From contig NC_134845.1 in the NCBI RefSeq assembly GCF_965363235.1, positions 68,849,261-68,913,260 of the forward strand: 64,000 bases of DNA, read 5' to 3'. How positions within the stretch are numbered: position 1 is the first letter of the stretch; each line of letters opens with the position of its first letter. This DNA comes from Mytilus galloprovincialis. Taxonomy: Eukaryota; Mollusca; Bivalvia; Mytilida; Mytilidae. A program made the position numbers and the translations under genes. Of this stretch, positions 48,601 to 63,600 are shown piece after piece. The notes under the pieces are model-generated. The model did not search any database and had not been told where the DNA came from. It saw nothing but the letters and a program-made list of their open reading frames with translations.

Positions 48601-51600
48601 CCATTATAGGTCAATGTAAGGCCTTCAACACGGAGCCGTGGCTCACTCCGAACAACAAACTATAAAAGACCCCCACAAATTACTAGTGTAAAACCTTTCT
48701 AACGGGAAAACCAACGGTCTAATCTATATAAAACACGAAAAACGAGAAACACATATAAATTACATAAACAAACGTATATATATTCGTTTGAGGTTTAGAA
48801 CTGTTCATATTAATGCCAAATTAACAATTCATTGGAACGTGTCGTTTATTTAGAGAACCGGTTTAGCTATGTTCAAAGTGTTTTATGCGGGTCTTGACCT
48901 TTTCGCAATAAACACAAATATCACGTCATCTTTCAATCTCCGTTGCAGAGATCACATATCCATTCCGTTCAATACTTTGTAACACTACACTCATATCAAG
49001 TGCAGTATTGCGGAGCATGTATGGAACAGATATGAACTCTGCGCCGGAGATTAGTCATCTTTATGTTTAAAATCAACACATATAATATATGACTAATTTA
49101 CTGCCTCTTACTTTATTATCTGTTCGTGTTATACCAGCTAGGAATATCGAATACGACAGAATTAAGGCCACACATAAGTTCAGCAATATTTTTGTCCTAT
49201 CTATTCTTAATTTTGTATCATGCCTACAATAACAGCATAAAACAAAATACATTAGCAAATATTATATTTATTGTATTCAGATTTACTACAAGTGAAACAA
49301 GCGGCGGACCATATCTGCAGTCAGTGTATTGTTGTTCAATAAAACATAGTTCTGTCAGAAGTTGCTGTTAAATAAAACGACTGAAAGAGAACAGTTTCAT
49401 ATTGAAAAAAAAACCGTCCGAAGAGCTTTTCTAAATGTCCTCATCAGGAACGCGCACAGCCTAATATTTGAGAGCAAAGGATGTTTAAGAATATCTAAGG
49501 AGCTTTATGACAAAAAAAAATATAAATTAGCAGGCCAACTCTGACTGAGGGATTTTTTTTTTAAATTTCTAATATTAATAAACGGTAAATTTGAAAAAGG
49601 TTTGTTTAATATCATAAGTTCCTAATAACTGACTACTGAGCTGAACATACCCTCGGGGACTGAAAGTCCACCAGCAGAGGTATTCATCAAGTGCTGCAGA
49701 AAGAATGGAAACAGCACATAGCATAATTATAGGCGTCCGACGCGTTGTTTTGGTTTTACAATCATCATTTATGCCCAAAGACAAATACTTTCAAGCCGGG
49801 AATATATAAGATAACCAATAAAAAATGGTGACGAAAACCATTCTCTAAAGGTCCCCCGCATTATGTTGATGTTTGATTTAATTCTTACATTAGATAAGAA
49901 CAGTGTAACCTTAAATAAGGCAGACGAAAATTTAACAAAATGGCATATTGTATTAATATGTTGATAAATGAAACGAGCGAACAATCAAATCTGTTATTTC
50001 AAAATTTTATTGACCTCATTGTCTATTTTAAAATATTGTAAATAGATCAAGCTGACTAATCATACATGTAATACTTTAATATCTTATATGAACATGTTTA
50101 CCAAAGATTTTTTTTCAATGAAAGGACATCATGTATATACGGCGAAACGTAAAACGTAATAATGCAAGTTGGCTGACTGTTATTTTACTCTTCCAAAATA
50201 CTATCAAATGCAAATATAAATAGCTATTGCAGAACACTAATAGTCATAAAACCTGGTGTCTTAGTTGAAACAAAACATGACGTATTGTCAGTTTTTAAAA
50301 CTTTTTCTACAGACTGATTGCCTTTAAATGAAGCACTTATTATTTGCAGTATCGATAACATGTGTATGAATACGTGTAAACATTACTTCAAAATATGCAT
50401 GTGATCTCCCGATGCTAATAAGAAAATAACATTAACAAACATTGCACTTTTTTATTGCTTCAAATAAGTATACAAACCATTGGTTCATTTATAAAACAAC
50501 TTTCAGCGTTTGTGGGCTAATATTTATGTTATCTTTATTAGTCTAGACCAACTCTAAATTTTGTTTCATAACTTACCACAAAAGTACAGAATACATGAGA
50601 ATTGTAATTAGCAAACACAAAATTGAGACTCCACATCCTATGGCTGAAATAAGACTGAGTGGAAACTGATGTAAAAGTGGCTAAAAATAAAATAATAAAA
50701 AAAAATCAATGAGTTGGCACCAATGATTATTCTTGAATTGTCTGAGTACTAGTTAAATACTAATTAAGATGTTCCTTGTTTTCTGATCACAAATAAAAAA
50801 GCCACAAAAAAGAACCTACAAGGAAAATTCCAAACGCAAATTCCTTAAGCAGATGGCTCAAAGACAATAACCGAATAGGAAACAGCTGCCATGTTATAGA
50901 CTTGTTACATGCATTTACTTATGTATGTATGAAATGGTAGGATACAGCTTCTTTTTCGTTTTTTTTTGTTTTTATAAAAGTACATGTTTTAAACTTCTTT
51001 TTTCTAACAATATGTTTTTTTTTCAACATAAGGCCCAATTTCTACTGCAGTGCGAAAACATATAACCATGATGACAATCGTCTGTCAAGTGCAATACATT
51101 CAATAGGGAGTTAGCTGTTGGTTTCTATTATTGATCTTGTTTGCAGCTCTGATTTCATCTTGGCGGTTTTATATGTTTACTATGTTTTACCAAGCGTAGA
51201 AAATGAAATATACATAAGTTAACAACCGACAAACATTCATACAGACTTTTAGTCAAAGGTTAGAGTCACCATTTTTCATAATCGAATAAATCTAGATCTC
51301 AAAGTGTTGACGATATTTTTTTCATTTAATCAAAGTTACTTAACCGAGCTTAACTTCCCTATTTGATGATATAATCATGATCTTCACTCTACTATTGATG
51401 AGCTACATTAGCGCCAAGTTTTTTTTTACTGCTGATGTTAGATTATGCAAATAGTACAACATAAGTAGAGCTTTACTAGTGAAATTCGTTATATTGTTCA
51501 TGTTGGTAATTTTTAGTTTGTGAAGAACCTCTGAAGTATGGTATTTGACAAATGCATGCTATGTTTTGTTGTTCGATTTCAGAGGCCTTACAATGTCTCT

Positions 51601-54600
51601 TACCTTGAACACTTTAAAATTCGTTCATTCAAAACTGATACCAAGACAACTTAATCTTGAACTCTTAGACCATAAACACGACAGTTATACTATCATTTGT
51701 TTTATGCATGTGTGCCAATTGCTCGACAGATTTTTAATAACATGTAAAATGTAGCCCTATACCGTCAAGTGTACTGTGCAATTCATATACACGTTGATCC
51801 TCGTTAAGAAAAGATGTGTAATTACGCTCTTTAGTAATGGTATAAGTGGGTTGAGTATAGCAGTCACATACTGGCTGAAAACCTCCATAATACATGTAAG
51901 TGTGTTTTGTTAGATAATCCTTAACTTTATCATTGAATTTATGTACATATATATACTTCTTATATCTATCGTGTAAGTGTATGTATTATTAAGTATAAAT
52001 TCATATACGTACTGTCCTTCCTGGACTCATTAACATGGCGAAATTTGTAGTGTGGTTATATTCACATACTGTGTAAGAATCTGTTGATTCAACAACTCGT
52101 GATCCAAAAGATGACCACGCTCCATTTGTAGTATGGCTATAGAACAGTTGAAATATATAAAAAAATCACTTTTTTTTCTAAAATTCACATTATACTGTTA
52201 TATATCTTTTTAAAAATGTTAATGTTCATTTTAAATTTACGCTTTAAAAAATGAATGAATAGGCAAGCGCTAATGAGAAATAAAATGTTGTTTATATGTT
52301 TATGTTAATTAAAAGTTTACCAAATTTGTATTATATCTAAAACGTTTTATGTCTAGAACATAGAGAATTAATACAACACACAAAAAAATAATCATATTTG
52401 ATGTGTTACATGTTTGTTTTTCGTTCATGTGTTACATGTTTGTTTTTCGTTCATGTGTTACATGTTTGGTACATAAATTCTCGTTTGAATTGTTTTACCT
52501 TGTCATTTCGTAGCCTTTTATAGCTGACTATGCGGTATATTCCTTGCTTATTGTGAAAGGCCGTACAATGACTTATAGCTTTCATTTTTGTTTTAGTTGG
52601 TTTCTTCAGGAGAGTTGTCTCATTGGCAATCATACAACATCTTTTTTTTTATATAATAATGCCTGTCTATAGGTTAGTGTATGGTCTCACAAACATTTCT
52701 TATACAAAGAAGGTGTTGATACACCTGTCATAATGCCTGTTCATTTTAAAAAGCATAAACGCTGAGTATTGTGTTCATGACATTATTAAGACAGAAATCA
52801 TATTGGGTTTTTAGACTTGTACGGATTGATTTTGATACTTACTGAGCACCAAAATCCCAAAATCCACAGAAAGGTGTCGAGTAGTCTCCCTTAAAAGAAA
52901 ACATTCGTTTGTTTAGAAAATATCATTGCTTAATTGCAACCAGTGTAGTGTTTTGTAAGGCGTTAAGCTTTTAAAATTTTCTTATCCCAGTGAAGTTTGT
53001 ATTATAAAAACATAAAAATCAATTTGTTATTTGTCACGTAGCTGTATTGTTAATTGCGCTGCCTGGTTACTAATAAACTAAACAGCGTTCAAACCAATCT
53101 TATGAATCTTTTGAAAAAATAAACGAGGAATCGTTCATGCGCGTAGCTATGTTTACGACAAAAAAACGGGTGTACACTTGATTTTTGATTAAAAAAAATC
53201 AATCTAAAAATAAAAAGAACTGGTTAAATCCACATCAACCTTGTATTTATTTCTTCAATGGGGACATAAAGAGACGAAATTTAATTTTCAACGAAATGGT
53301 ATCATATTAAATGTATATTTGTTTATTTTCTGTAAAAGTCTGAAACTACTGTGAATTCTGCGTAATTTCTTTTTTTTAAAACAGTTTTTTTTTTCGGTGG
53401 CAATATTTAGGTACAGTATGTGGTTAAAGGTTTTTTTTAATATCTATCATAACTTAGTCAAATCTTCATGAAATGTTATAGAAGTTGGTCAAAACCGTTT
53501 ATGACTAAAAGAGTTTCCAGTGCATAATAATGATTTCCTATATTTAAGGGATAAAAGGAATATTTGTTTGCAGTTAACAAGAAGGTTCAGTTTTGAGTTA
53601 AGTTCCCCATATTAATTTCTTAGCCAAACCTACATCGAATTTTATGAAACTTTGGAAGACGTTTTTTTAGATTAATGTCTTAAGCAAAAAAATTGAAAGT
53701 TTATTTTTTCGCTCGTTTTTTTCAGTTCTGTACTGACAGACGGACTATAGACGGTCTGATTTTTTTTTCATGATAAAACTTATAAACCTCTATAGATTGT
53801 CATGAATATTGGGCAAACGTTAGTGTTCCAGATCGAGAAAAAATATCTAAAGAAAAAGTTTGATTTGTTTAAATCCTGTAAATGACTAATAAATAATAAA
53901 GGGATTCACTTTTTGCGGGAAATCAGGTTACCAAAGAACTCTTAACGATTTTTAATATTGCACCTGAACATCTCTGAAAATCAATATTATTTCATGTTCA
54001 ATAAAGATTTTTTTTGTCAATTAAAAAATGCTTTACCCGCAGCTCCCGTTACACATATTTCAAAGTTATTGGTTTGGATGTTTTCTCTTTGACCATTAGA
54101 TTCCTTATTGGAAAATTATTATACATGAACGTATTAAACATAAAAAATAAACCATTTATAATCTAAAGTATGTGATACTGATATATATTTTTATATTAAT
54201 GGCGGGAATCTTATCTCATTCTCGATAACTCTATAGCTTTTGGGGGATTCGCCCTCTTAAACCCACTACCAGCAGGTGATTTGACCTGGACCCGCTTGAG
54301 ACCTTTAGGCTACTTGCCCAGGTTCGGGCGTACACGTTAAAATAACCTAGCTACGCCTCTGTCGTTCCCAATGAATTCATACATTTTCATAGAAAGATAA
54401 TACATTATCATCTAATGCTTAATTGATTTTGTCAAAGGCTAAACAAGTTGTGAGACACACCTTCGTATTGCTGCTCATTGTGTAAAGTTTTATAAAAAGA
54501 AGTACACCGCCTTAAGTGTTATGAGGAATGAATATTTAGAATATTGAAATACTATTACTTACTAATAGGTGTTCGAATTTTATTATTAATGAATAATCCG

Positions 54601-57600
54601 AACAAGATGTTCCGTGAATCGTAAAATCAGCTATAATGGAATTAATATCGTAACTTCCATTAAATGACTGTACTTCACTGTAAATAAAATGAAAAACTTA
54701 TGTCAGCTAAATTAGGTTCTTTTGGCATAACAATATGGTAGGTAGAAAAAGCGAGGTAATAGAATATAACAACAAATTAGATGAATAATAAAAGTTTGAA
54801 ACGAAAGTTCACGAGAGAGCAATAAAAATGGCATCTAGCGGTTTGATAAATATAAAAACAATTGATCGCTATTTTGTTCATTTTTCCTTTGATCTTTTTT
54901 GTGATAATTTTTCATATCATGCTACTCGCTTGAGATGGAAAATTATCGCTAGAAACTAAGAAGGCACGAAATTGACATGAAATTGACTACGTCGTTATAG
55001 GTAAAATAGCGATAAACAGATTATGATTGGTCATCTCAACTCGATTGTCTTTCTCGCTTTCGCCGTCCCGGCTCATGCGAAAATATCAATCTCGTTAAGA
55101 TGATAAACCATTATCTATAATTATCACAAAAACCTGAATGCGTGAACAGTTTTATTTTTGTATTTGATTATATGAATGATGGCGACACTATACATGTTAA
55201 AGTATTTCCTATTGTAGCAAAATATCTGCCAAGAATACTCACCCATTTAATATTAAATACTTGGGGAAAAAACTTGAAATATTTCGATAAAATGTGCTAC
55301 TATATCCCGTTAAACCTAAAAAAAACAAAAAAACTGTCATTTTCAAATTTTTGTGTTACATGTATTTTACCGAATTTTACATTATTGAAACACATCCATA
55401 CTTATTATTAGCCGTTAAAATTTCTATTACAAACAAATGGTAATGAAAGATTATTAAACATTTTCAGGGAATGTGTATGGTTGAGCGTTTGCTGCTTTTC
55501 GTCAAAAAGAATTATAATTCACTATATAGCTATAAAACCAGGTTCAATCAACAATATTCGACACAAGAAAAAGCCTGTACAAAGTCAGGAATATAATAGT
55601 TGTTATCCGTTCGTTTGATGGGTTTGAGTTTTTGATATTGTTTTTGATAAGAGACTTTCCTTTTTGAATCTTCCTCGGAGTTCTGTATTTTAGTGATTTT
55701 ACTTTTTGTGAATAGAATATCATTTTGTATAGTTTTGTCTAGATAAAAAAAGCAACAAGATGTTTTCAAGGTATTCGTTTGCAAATTCAACTGTATGTTA
55801 AAAAAAAATAATTAATACATACGTTCAGATTACAAAAAAACGTCGAGGTCCAACGTATTAATGTTGTGTACGTATAGAAACATCACATTTTAACTGCAAA
55901 GTCTTGAATTTAGATTGACGACCTTTCTTTCAAGACCTATCTTATAATTTATCCGCGAGGTATATTGCTCGTTTTTTAGATTTAAGGTTGGGAAAAGATA
56001 TACCTGGCCTAGTGTGTCCATCTTACATTTAAACTTCTGTTTGATATGTGTCGAATGATTTGTCTCTATATTTGTATTTTCGTTTTGTGTTTCCAGTTGA
56101 ATTCATATTTCAAGATCACTCAATAAATATGCGGTATAGGTTTTTAAATTAAACTTCTATTTGCTAACACCTTGGGAATTTGACTGATAGAATATTTGGA
56201 TTGAAGCAAAGATATTTCAGATACGCATGAAGTATTTACCACTACAAATGTTCTTCTTCAGTTTAATTTCAGTCGCTGAATCTGCTATCCATGAGTCAGA
56301 AGTTTTCGAACGATCAGGAACAGATATCTCGTCCAAACCAGTCTTCCCTACTTGCATTACTGAAATAATTAACAAATCGATAAACAATTACGCAGCATAG
56401 GAAGTCAATCAAATAAAATATTCATTCAAAAGTGCTGTTGCATAATGCGACTGCTGTGGATAAAAAAAAAAAAGAATTTAAGATCATAGTTACATTCGAG
56501 GATTATTCTTACCTCATATACAGTTCTTGGAATATGATTGGTTAAAAGCAACCGTGCTGTGGTCTTCTATATTTAGTATAGGGTAATAGGCGTGGATTAT
56601 TTCAATTCAAGGTTACGTCCTTTTGTAAAAACAACACAATGTTAAGGAAAAATCTAAAAGGATTCACCAGAAGACGACATCGGTGATGGCCGGTTGAAAT
56701 AAATTCATAAAACTCAGGTTTACAAGTTGTTATTGTTGGCTTTTGTTTTTGTATCGACTAATGAAAGTAGGTTCTTACTATTAATGATTTGATTACTTTG
56801 ATGGACCACTAGTCCAACGACCACATGTTATCAATAAATGTGTTACACAGTGTGCTAGAGATCTAATACGACATTTCCTTAAGGCCATTAAATTTCGTTT
56901 TTGGCTTTCAAGTAACGCTTTCCTCCCTTTTTGCGTCTATCTGTTTACCATGCCCTCTTCATTTTTGAAGTGAACGTTACCACATATTAGCCTCAATGCG
57001 ATATCAGTAGAATTCTGATATCTCATTTAGTCAATAGACAGCTATTGAAAATCATCAACTATACTTTGATAATATCTGGTAAAGTACACTTCAAAAATGA
57101 AGAGGACATGCATATAGTAAAGATAGACGAAAAAAGACAAACAAATCATCAAAACACAATTTAGAAAAAAAAAACAATCAAAGCAATTCGCCATTCATGA
57201 AAACTGTGGGTTGATATCAAATGCTCTAGAAAGGTAAATGATATATGTTCATATGGAACATTTGTAAAGAACTTGTGTTAGTAAAATAAACTTAACTGTT
57301 CTTTCAACAGTTATATCATAATGGTTGTATGAACAAAATTAATGGACACATAAAATGACTATTTATGCGTGGTAAGCTCGTTCGAACTGTTCGTCATATG
57401 ATTTGTATGATCCACTTGGGTGATATGAACAATTTTTCTGTTCGATAAATACTTACACAATATGATACTGCTGACAGACGGCAGTAAGTGTATACGTATA
57501 GATAAACAAAATTTTAATGAGATAAAACTACTGATGATTCGGTTTTTTTTATGAATAGATATAGGAAGATGTGGTGTGAGTTTCAATGAGACAACTCTCC

Positions 57601-60600
57601 ATCCAAATAACAATTTAGAAAAATAAACCATTATAGGTCAATGTACGGCCTCCAACACGGAGCCTTGGCTCACACCGAACAACAACTATAAAGGGCCCAA
57701 AAATGACTAGTGTAAAACCATTCAAACGGGAAAACCAACGGTCTAATCTATATGAAATTAAAAAAAAAACGAGAAACACGTATAAATTACATAAACAAAC
57801 GACAACTACTGTACATCAGATTCCTAAGTACGAATTAAACTAATTCCTTGGCATCTATTATAATACTTTAATCGTAAAAAGAGCACAAAAAATTAGGAAT
57901 AAGAACGTTATTGTTTTCCGTTATAGCTCAGAAAGCAAACATATTTAATAAACGTACCAACATTATCTTTTGCAACAATCACTGTCGCTTCAGTATTTAT
58001 AACTTGGCTTAATTCATTACTGTAGTCTGTTATTGCGTTCACGAGTGAAGTGACACCATTTAATCCCTAGTGAAAAAAAAAAATGAAATCATATTGGGAA
58101 TACAATGTATCACATTTTTCCCTACTACATATTTTCATTATCTTTCAATTCACAATACAGGAAAGTCATAGCTTAGCCTCAATTTGCATATACGTTATCA
58201 GTCATGATTATTTATAAAATTTGTGTTATAGCGCTCTTTGTTTTGTGAACTTCATTTATTTTAAATTGTGTTATCTTTTGTCAAACTTATAATATATTTT
58301 CCACCCTCCTTTAGTTGTAAGCATTTTCGAGATTTTGAATTGTTAGTGTTGATTTTTTTCATTTAAGATACTAAATTATTGCATAAATCAGATAAAGATC
58401 TTTTTCAGTCTTCAGAAATTTAAGGATGACTTCACTAAAAAAATGCATGCCTTTCAAACTGTGTTATTTAATACTTTGCGTTTTATTTTTCAAACTTTCC
58501 GTTTATAACAGTTACATAATAGACAAAGAAAAAATGTATTTCTGATGTGAAATTTTGTGAAAGCTAATGATGTAATTTCGGACAACCAGAATCGTGTGAG
58601 TTAGTATAGTATATTAAAACAATGCACTTAAAGTATATCAAATAAACACTATAACACTAGCCTTTTTTGAAATACAACACGATAGGTAATCATCCAATGC
58701 AATTCGTATAGTGATATGAAATACAACTAGTATACTACATGACTGTATAAATGAATATATTCTCTATTTGAAAATGGTTACCTTGTCGTTTAGTTCTGTC
58801 CATGACTCATGATTTCTTTCATCTAGTAAATTATTGCACAAAGAACCTAAAATCTGAAATACATGCATTCAATCATTTACAAATGACATGAATGCAGGGA
58901 GTGAAAACCTAAAGAATAAGAATGATTCAACTTTACATAGTAGATATTCATAGTAAGTATATTACTATTAACTTACTTTGAAAATAGATCTGGGTATTCA
59001 ATGTTGTAAACATAACGATTTGTTCATTTCAGAAAGGAAGGCATTGTTATCATCATCTTTTCCGTATCATATATGTAAATTCAATTCATATAGCTTTTAA
59101 CGATTTTCATAAAAACAACTGGTTATAGCGTTCCTGATGGAGAGCACAGTCTATCTTATTGTATGACAGAAAGATGCTGTGCATTAAACATAAAAAAATA
59201 TACTAAACTGATCGACATACTTATATATATATATATACCTGATATATATGTATAATAATATACCAACGGTTTTTGGTGGAATTTGAGTTTATAAGTGTTG
59301 AATTTCATATGTTTCGCCTTGCGTACTGTTGTCTGTCATTTAGTTTTGGTTTGTACTTTTTGCAAAGGCGTTGGCCGTTTATTTTTGTATTCTTTCAATG
59401 TTCATGTTGTATCTTTTTATCCATCTTAAACATCGTACATTACCACTGACTAAAGCCGACAGAACAGCCACTAGTTAGACTGGAATCAATTAAAGTATTT
59501 TTGTAACATAGTGTTTGGGATTGTGATATGCTTGCAGACTGTTTTTTAAGTGTTTCAAATATTCATTCATTGTTCAATTATAGCTGAAGAATATATCCTC
59601 ATCTTGTAATATTGTCTCTCGCACAGTATTTTCGTGTTATGAATTTATTAGTATTTTATTCTTATCTTATTCAATATATTTGATTTTTCCAGTTAGAATA
59701 AAAGACGTGTTTTTCATTTTGAAACATTCAAGAAACGGATAGAAATGATTTCATATTATAATATTGTATGAATACTTTTTTCACATACTTACATCAAGTT
59801 GACTAAGTGAAGTTTCATCTTCATAACCTATTACATATGTGGCAATATCATGTAATATAGCTGATGCTGTCAAGAGATCACCAGAACGTAATTCATAGTT
59901 GTTCCGTGTGATGTTCTCTAGATCTTCCAGTATATTGCTCACAAAATCGTCGTCACTGTTCCCAAACAAAAGCTTATTCAACTGAAAAACGACAAAAGAT
60001 GTCTTCATCTACCATGTCTACATAAGATAATTTTGTTGTGTGTATTCTGTTAGCAGTTGAATATTATTTTTACGGAAAAAGATTCAATTGGAACAATACA
60101 CATATTGAAGGAAGTTATTTTTTAAAAACAGTACATTATAACTAAACATCCATTGTGAATAAAACAATTACAGATCTTTTAACTCGTTTTTGCTCATGGA
60201 TCTACTAATAAACTCTTGTTCTTAGAGTTACTTCGCTTGTGTGCTAGGGAATAAGTACGAAATATATGAGGTATGCACATTACATAAGAGGTTAGAGCAA
60301 TCCACTATGGATTTTCCTGACCTCATATGTATTATGAACAAAAACTGAAAAGCCGTTCCTGTATTTTAATCATGTTGGAAGTACTCAATTTAAAATTACT
60401 TCTGTTAGATGTGTTTCGATCGAAATTGTTACAACATTAGGATGATTATCGAAACCTCGTACTCAGGAATAACGATAACACGATTATGTTTATAGGGCGA
60501 TAACGCTTATATACGCGTTTGATTTTAAAAATGGAAAAGAAAACATCACATTTTTGTTAACGCGTTATAGATTTATAACTAGCAATGAATCAATCAAACA

Positions 60601-63600
60601 CCATAAGCCAACTCACAGAATAAAGAATGAAAATGAGAAATTACTTACTTGTTCTAGGATATATATCATTGATTTACTTATGCACCTGCTGTAGTCTGGT
60701 TCATCCCAAATTCCACCACTGCTGCAGTTTCGTGAAACATTACCCGAGTATTCATCAGTGCAAGATAAGGTAATGTGTGTGTTTTCTTGAGTTATACTCC
60801 ATTTAGTGTGAAATCTATCTATGTCTTCTTCACAAAGATTTGCATCTTAATACATATGTAATAGAAATAAGGTACTAGTGATAGTGATCATAAATGCATT
60901 TGTATCATCATTACCGATCAATGTGATAAAAAAAAGTAGCAATACCAAGCACAACGACCCTATTAAGCATGAAAGTTTAATTCATAAAAAAACCAATTTC
61001 ATAAAGTTAGATTGAAGTTATTGTTTCTCTTTATTTATGTCATTTTGGGACTAATTCGATTCGTTATAGTCTTGATGACGACACATGCATTTCTAGATAT
61101 TATCTTATGGTATTGACGTGTGCCTCTACCAAAGAAATAATCTGCGCATGTCAGTTTTCATTAAACCTTTCTGGCAATTATTTTACAATAGGGGATATTA
61201 TATCACTCCTTATGTATTATATCAAATAAAGAGATATGGTATGATTGCTGATGATATCATTTATTTTACTAGCAATTATAGACAATTGTACAACCCTCAA
61301 TAATGAGCAGAACTCGTACCTTATGTTACGGTTATATATGTCATGATGAGACAGAGACGGCAATTTTTCTCCCTAGAAGTAATCACTGAATACACAAATA
61401 TTTTGCGATATTGATGCCCTTTGTTTAATCGTATATAAATTTTGGAAGAAAGAAAAAACCAGCATAATTAGTTTTATAACATGTATAAAGGAAATCAGTT
61501 TTTGCGACCTCCGTTAAATTTAACAAATGATTTCGCACACAAGTTTTGAATGATGAAATAAATTGCTTAAAACTATCAAATGTCATCACGCATGCAAACT
61601 AACTAGACATGTGAAATTTGGTTCTGATTTTGATCTTTTGTAAGTATGTTTTTCATCTCAACCTATTAAATCTGTAATATCTTTTCATAGTAATTCATCT
61701 TATCAAGATTGGACTTCTTAAAATATAATCAAATTGGTGATGTTTTTTTTATAAGATACAATCGTTATAAGTAATATAAAAAACATGTATGTAACATGGG
61801 ATGATGCAAATAAACATATTAAAATCGACGACCCCTTGAATATCGATACGTTACTGGTAATTGAAATACACTTTAAAGTGCAACAACGATAACATTTTCA
61901 CAATTTCATAAATTCAATTTATTATTCTAATATGTGAAATGTAGTCGATTCCCTCAATTAAACTAGTATCGTTTGAATTTGGAAAAAATATGCTTTTTTG
62001 CGTATTATTTTTTTTTTATGTTGGTGGGTGGGATTTAAAAAAAAAATATCATTTCTGGAAATACATAACTAACTGCTTGAATCAATATCATTACATAAAC
62101 GGAAACTTTATCAAATTAAATTGAGAATGGAAATGGGGAATGTGTCGAAGAGACAACAACCCGACCATAGAAAAAACAACAGCAGAAGGTCACCAACAGG
62201 TCTTCAATGTAGCGAGAAATTCGAGCACCCGGAGGAGTCTCTCAGCTGGCCCCTAAACAATTATATACTAGTTCAGTGATAATGAACGCCATACAAATGT
62301 ATGGTTTTTATACCAAACCAACATCTTTGATTGTTTTCAACTTTAAATTTTAAAGTTTTCCCATAACTATGAAAACGGAACATAACAATGTTTTCGTGCA
62401 AAACCATTGTTTAATACATGTAAGATTGATTTGAAATGAATTGCTCTTTATAGTCTTAATGTTGAACGCTAAAGTTTTTTTTAAAATAATATCCAAACGA
62501 TACATTTTTTGTTCAGGAGAAACATCCAGACTAAACATTAACATATCTTACTGCATATCGTATGATAATAATCTTGTATGATTCTTGGTAATAATTGTTA
62601 ACGAAATATTTTTGCAAATCTTTTGACAAATTTAAATCTTGATATAAACAAAAGAAGTACTATCTTTACAAATCTTTTATTTTGTTCTTTCATAAAATAT
62701 CAAACAAATTCCATATTGAATTACAGATTTAAATCCTATGTTATAACATAACGTATCATATTATTTCCTTGTCCAATTACACAATACATTGAATACGCAT
62801 CTACCATGTCTAATGAGACTTAAATAAAATATCTCATTTGTCAATCTTTTCGTCATTTTTTCTTCTTTATTATGCAAGAAAAATATCTCCTTTACAAATA
62901 GAAAATCGTTGAACATAATAATTGTAGATTTAATCACTTTACTTACTTATCACTTGTAATGTTATACAGATCTGATTGGAAGCTTGACTGAAATGAAGAA
63001 TAAGTTCATTGAAAATATATTTTCAAATGTGACAAAGCAAAAAAGAACAGTGTCTGTGAATAGTGTAATATCAGCAACGTTTTCAAATGATTATGATTAT
63101 TGATACATGAAAAAAAATGTGTGGCTAATTGTGAATAATATATTGTATATAATGATTGTAATAATTTTTTTATTGAGACATTTTTTTAAAAAATTTTATA
63201 TATTTTAACATGTTACCCTTTGTACTATTTTAGTCTAATAAGAAAACCATGCAGGCTGTTGTTTAATTGTAATCAAAAGTATTTAAGCGCATGCAATGCA
63301 CATATTTAACACTCCGAAATCAAAGCATGCATCTATTCATGATTTTCCTTTTATCATAATTTGGTTTATGCACAAGACATCAAATTAAAAAAAATATCAA
63401 GATGATTAAATCCTCGCGCATGCAGTAAACCATAAATAGAACACATTTCATGAAAAATAAATTTAACCAGTAAAGAAAAAATCCTGATTCAATTGAACTT
63501 CAAAATTTACATTTTAAATCTACAAAAAGACACGAAATATATCAATTATGCGAAACTTGAAACCAAAATCTAAACAGCAAGCTGACGGTACGCAAATGAT

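Noticed and set aside
54673-54677. TTTACAG acceptor for the GAIN exon
   Set aside because: It gives an out-of-frame join with the exon at 56240-56359, although it is the better splice consensus; kept only as an alternative if another exon exists.
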